The notes beneath the pieces were generated by a model. That model saw only the letters and a list, made by a program, of their open reading frames with translations, had not been told where the DNA came from and made no database searches. The translations under genes were made by a program, and so were the position numbers. Below are positions 62,007 through 64,000 of a DNA stretch of 64,000 nucleotides, in pieces. The DNA comes from Tessaracoccus defluvii (GTDB taxonomy: Bacteria > Actinomycetota > Actinomycetes > Propionibacteriales > Propionibacteriaceae). Position 1 is the stretch's first letter. The number at the start of each line of letters is the position of its first letter. The DNA lies in the NCBI RefSeq assembly GCF_014489575.1, contig NZ_CP060789.1:620001-684000 (forward strand), written 5' to 3'.

Positions 62007-62911
62007 CAGTGCTTCTCCGCCTCTGCGACGATCCGTTTCGCGGCGGCCTCGAAGATGTCGTCGGCGTCCATCCGCTCGAGTTCCTCCGTCAATAGATCGG
62101 TCAGGGGGCGACGGCGCAGCGCCACGGTCCGCTCCGGCTGCCCGGGGGTCTGGTATGTAGCGCTGCCGCCGGAGACCCGGCGCACCGCGATGTCCCCCTT
62201 CGGCGTCGTCAGCACGACGGCGTTGACGCCGGGCTGGTCGCCGAGGCCCTGCTCCACCGTCAGCCCGAGGCGTTCCTCGAGCCAGGCGGTGAGCAGCGTG
62301 GCCGGGGCGTTGTCCGCCGCGGCGAGCACGCGGGCGCCAGTGACGGGTGCCTCGGTCTGGTCGAGGGCGGCGGCGAGGAGGGCACGCCAGCTCGTGAGGC
62401 GGGTCCAGGTCAGATCCGTATCGCCCTTCGCAAGGTTGCGGGCCCGCAGCAGCAGCGCGGCCTGAGGATCCGGGCAGGCTGCGGCATCGGTGATGCGCCG
62501 GTTGGCGAGCGAGCCGATCGGGTCGGCGCGCAGGTCAGCCGGCGCCTCCCGGGGCCACCAGGCGATGGTCGGGCTGTCCGGGAGCAGCAGGGGCAGGCAG
62601 ATCGCGTCGCCGTGGTCGACCAGTGGCCCGTGCAGGCGCAGCACGAGAAGGTCGCCGGGAAGGCCCTCGCCGATCTGGATGGTGGCGTCCAGGCGGGGCG
62701 TGTCACCAGCGACCGTGGTGACCACGATGACACGGGACGGGTGGGCGGTCGCGGAGGCGCGGGCCGCCTCCAGCGCGTCGTTGAAGTGCTCGTCGTCGGT
62801 GGAGATCAGCAGGGTCAGCACGAGGCCGCCGCTGCCTCCGGAGCGCTGCCGCGCGTCGAGCAGGGCAGAGGCGACCTCGCGGGACGAGGTGTCGGTGAGT
62901 TCGATGATCAC
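62006..62911 (-). CDS. opcA: Glucose-6-phosphate dehydrogenase assembly protein OpcA
   Basis: The 301-residue protein is the actinobacterial OpcA that raises glucose-6-phosphate dehydrogenase activity or affinity. Features are SSREVASALLDARQRSGGSGGLVLTLLI near the start, RLHGPLVDHGDAICLPLLLPDSPTIAWWPREAPADL (in pieces) in the middle and a C-terminal VALRRRPLTDLLTEELERMDADDIFEAAAKR. It lies 12 bases after zwf and overlaps pgl, the conserved order zwf-opcA-pgl. Confidence 0.95.
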   Translation of the reverse strand: MIIELTDTSSREVASALLDARQRSGGSGGLVLTLLISTDDEHFNDALEAARASATAHPSRVIVVTTVAGDTPRLDATIQIGEGLPGDLLVLRLHGPLVDHGDAICLPLLLPDSPTIAWWPREAPADLRADPIGSLANRRITDAAACPDPQAALLLRARNLAKGDTDLTWTRLTSWRALLAAALDQTEAPVTGARVLAAADNAPATLLTAWLEERLGLTVEQGLGDQPGVNAVVLTTPKGDIAVRRVSGGSATYQTPGQPERTVALRRRPLTDLLTEELERMDADDIFEAAAKRIVAEAEKH

Positions 62912-62923
62912 GTGCGGGTCTCC

Positions 62924-64000
62924 TTACGGCCTGCGCCAGACGAAGCCGTCGCGGGCGAGCATGTCGAGGCCGCTCCTCGGGCCCCAGGTGCCGGCGCGGT
63001 ACTCCTCGGGGGCCTCATCGAGCGACGACCAGTAGTCGAGGACAGGGTCGAGGATCTGCCAGCTGAGCTCGACCTCCTCCTGCTGCGGGAACAGCGGCGG
63101 GTCGCCGAGCAGCACGTCGAGGATGAGGCGCTCGTAGGCCTCCGGAGACGACTCGGTGAACGAGCCGCCGTAGCCGAAGTCCATCGACACCTCACGGATC
63201 TCCATCTGCGTGCCGGGGACCTTCGCGCCGAACCGCAGCGTCACGCCCTCGTCGGGCTGGATGCGCATGACGAGCGCGTTGGTGCCGAGCTCCTCGGTGT
63301 CGGTGGCCGTGAACGGCAGGTGCGGTGCGCGCTTGAAGTTCAGCGCCACCTCGGTCACGCGGCGCGGCATGCGCTTGGCGGTGCGCAGGTAGAACGGCAC
63401 CCCGGCCCAGCGGCGGTTCTCGATGTCGACGCGGATCGCGGCGTACGTCTCAGTCGAGGAGTCGGCGGCGACGCCGTCCTCCTCGCGGTAGCCGATGACC
63501 TGCTGCCCGCCCTGCCAGCCGGCCGCATACTGGCCGCGGGCGGTGTGGAGGTCGTAGCGCCCGGGGACGCGGGCCGCGGCGAGGACCTTCTTCTTCTCGG
63601 TGCGCAGCTGCGACGCCTCGAAGCTCGTCGGCTCCTCCATGGCGGCGAGGGCCAGGAGCTGCAGCAGGTGGTTCTGCATCACGTCGCGGGCGATGCCGAT
63701 GCCGTCGAAATAGCCGGCGCGGCCGCCGATGCCGATGTCCTCGGCCATCGTGATCTGGACGTGGCTGACGTAGTGGTTGTTCCAGATCGGCTCGAACATC
63801 TGGTTGGCGAAGCGCAGCGCCAGCATGTTCTGCACCGTCTCCTTGCCGAGGTAGTGGTCGATGCGGAACACCTCCTGCGGCTGGAAGAGGGTCTCGACGA
63901 CACGGTTGAGTTCCTTGGCGGAGGCGAGGTCGTGGCCGAAGGGCTTCTCGATGACCACCCGGTTCCAGTTGCCCACCTTGCGTTCCGCGAGGCCGTGGCG
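62924..64000 (-). CDS. zwf: Glucose-6-phosphate dehydrogenase, C-terminal part (cut by window end)
   Basis: The frame is open to the last base and gives about 358 residues. It contains the active-site motif RIDHYLGKETVQNMLALRFAN, with the His and Lys of the phosphate-binding and catalytic site, and RVVIEKPFGHDLASAKELN just before. Also present are YFDGIGIARDVMQNHLLQLLALAAMEEP and the C-terminal SGLDMLARDGFVWRRP. The N-terminal NADP-binding domain is outside the window. opcA follows 12 bases later on the same strand. Confidence 0.95.
   Translation of the reverse strand, partial: RHGLAERKVGNWNRVVIEKPFGHDLASAKELNRVVETLFQPQEVFRIDHYLGKETVQNMLALRFANQMFEPIWNNHYVSHVQITMAEDIGIGGRAGYFDGIGIARDVMQNHLLQLLALAAMEEPTSFEASQLRTEKKKVLAAARVPGRYDLHTARGQYAAGWQGGQQVIGYREEDGVAADSSTETYAAIRVDIENRRWAGVPFYLRTAKRMPRRVTEVALNFKRAPHLPFTATDTEELGTNALVMRIQPDEGVTLRFGAKVPGTQMEIREVSMDFGYGGSFTESSPEAYERLILDVLLGDPPLFPQQEEVELSWQILDPVLDYWSSLDEAPEEYRAGTWGPRSGLDMLARDGFVWRRP

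Overview
The window is a 64 kb piece of a high-GC Gram-positive (Actinomycetota) chromosome. The evidence is rbpA, whiA, opcA, a DUF3097 gene, a maleylpyruvate-isomerase-fold (mycothiol-type) gene, the leuS-comEA-comEC-holA-rpsT-lepA-hemW string, and the uvrC-rapZ-yvcK-whiA-gap-pgk-tpiA-secG string. Gene order and content suggest Propionibacteriales (Propionibacteriaceae-like), but the genus cannot be fixed from sequence alone. Most of the window is vertically inherited housekeeping sequence with accessory islets between the conserved blocks.

Layout. 1-2.7 kb: tetrapyrrole genes hemD (partial), hemB, hemL. 2.7-7.6 kb: two proteins of unknown function, a PfkB sugar kinase and a GH51 arabinofuranosidase. 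7.7-13.4 kb: leuS, comEA, comEC. 13.4-21.1 kb: an accessory stretch interrupting the usual comEC-holA neighbourhood, with a hypothetical protein, a TetR regulator, a Gfo/Idh/MocA oxidoreductase that seems to start at ATA, an IS5-like element carrying an extra gene, an ECF sigma factor with a membrane-anchored beta-propeller partner, and a TPR protein. 21.2-24.6 kb: holA, rpsT, lepA. 24.6-30.2 kb: a leftward sugar ABC operon (binding protein, two permeases) that ends in hrpB. 30.3-33.4 kb: hemW and a GntR/YtrA-type regulator with an ABC exporter. 33.4-40.8 kb: DUF3097, uvrB, an LppU-like protein, a MDMPI-fold protein, uvrA. 40.9-45.7 kb: an overlapping pepA-AbgT transporter-glutaminase operon and a small membrane protein. 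45.8-50.3 kb: a lower-GC leftward cassette (binding protein, two permeases, GH29 fucosidase) behind a promoter with a LacI-type operator. 50.4-64 kb: uvrC, bioYMN, rapZ, yvcK, whiA, gap, pgk, tpiA, secG, rbpA, then pgl, opcA and zwf (partial) in the opposite direction.

How the genes work together. The window covers heme precursor synthesis, competence DNA uptake, nucleotide excision repair (uvrA, uvrB, uvrC), lower glycolysis, the oxidative pentose phosphate entry, biotin uptake and two glycan or sugar acquisition systems. Neither sugar ABC system encodes an ATPase, so a shared MsiK-type ATPase elsewhere is likely.

Data quality. Ten genes, including leuS and uvrA, are broken by an apparent single-base loss. 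In every case the missing base is a G on the given strand, within a run of G, whichever strand the gene is on. I read these as sequencing or assembly errors rather than pseudogenes and give each gene its full span. No tRNA, rRNA or CRISPR array was seen, and no stretch above about 300 bases lacks a gene.
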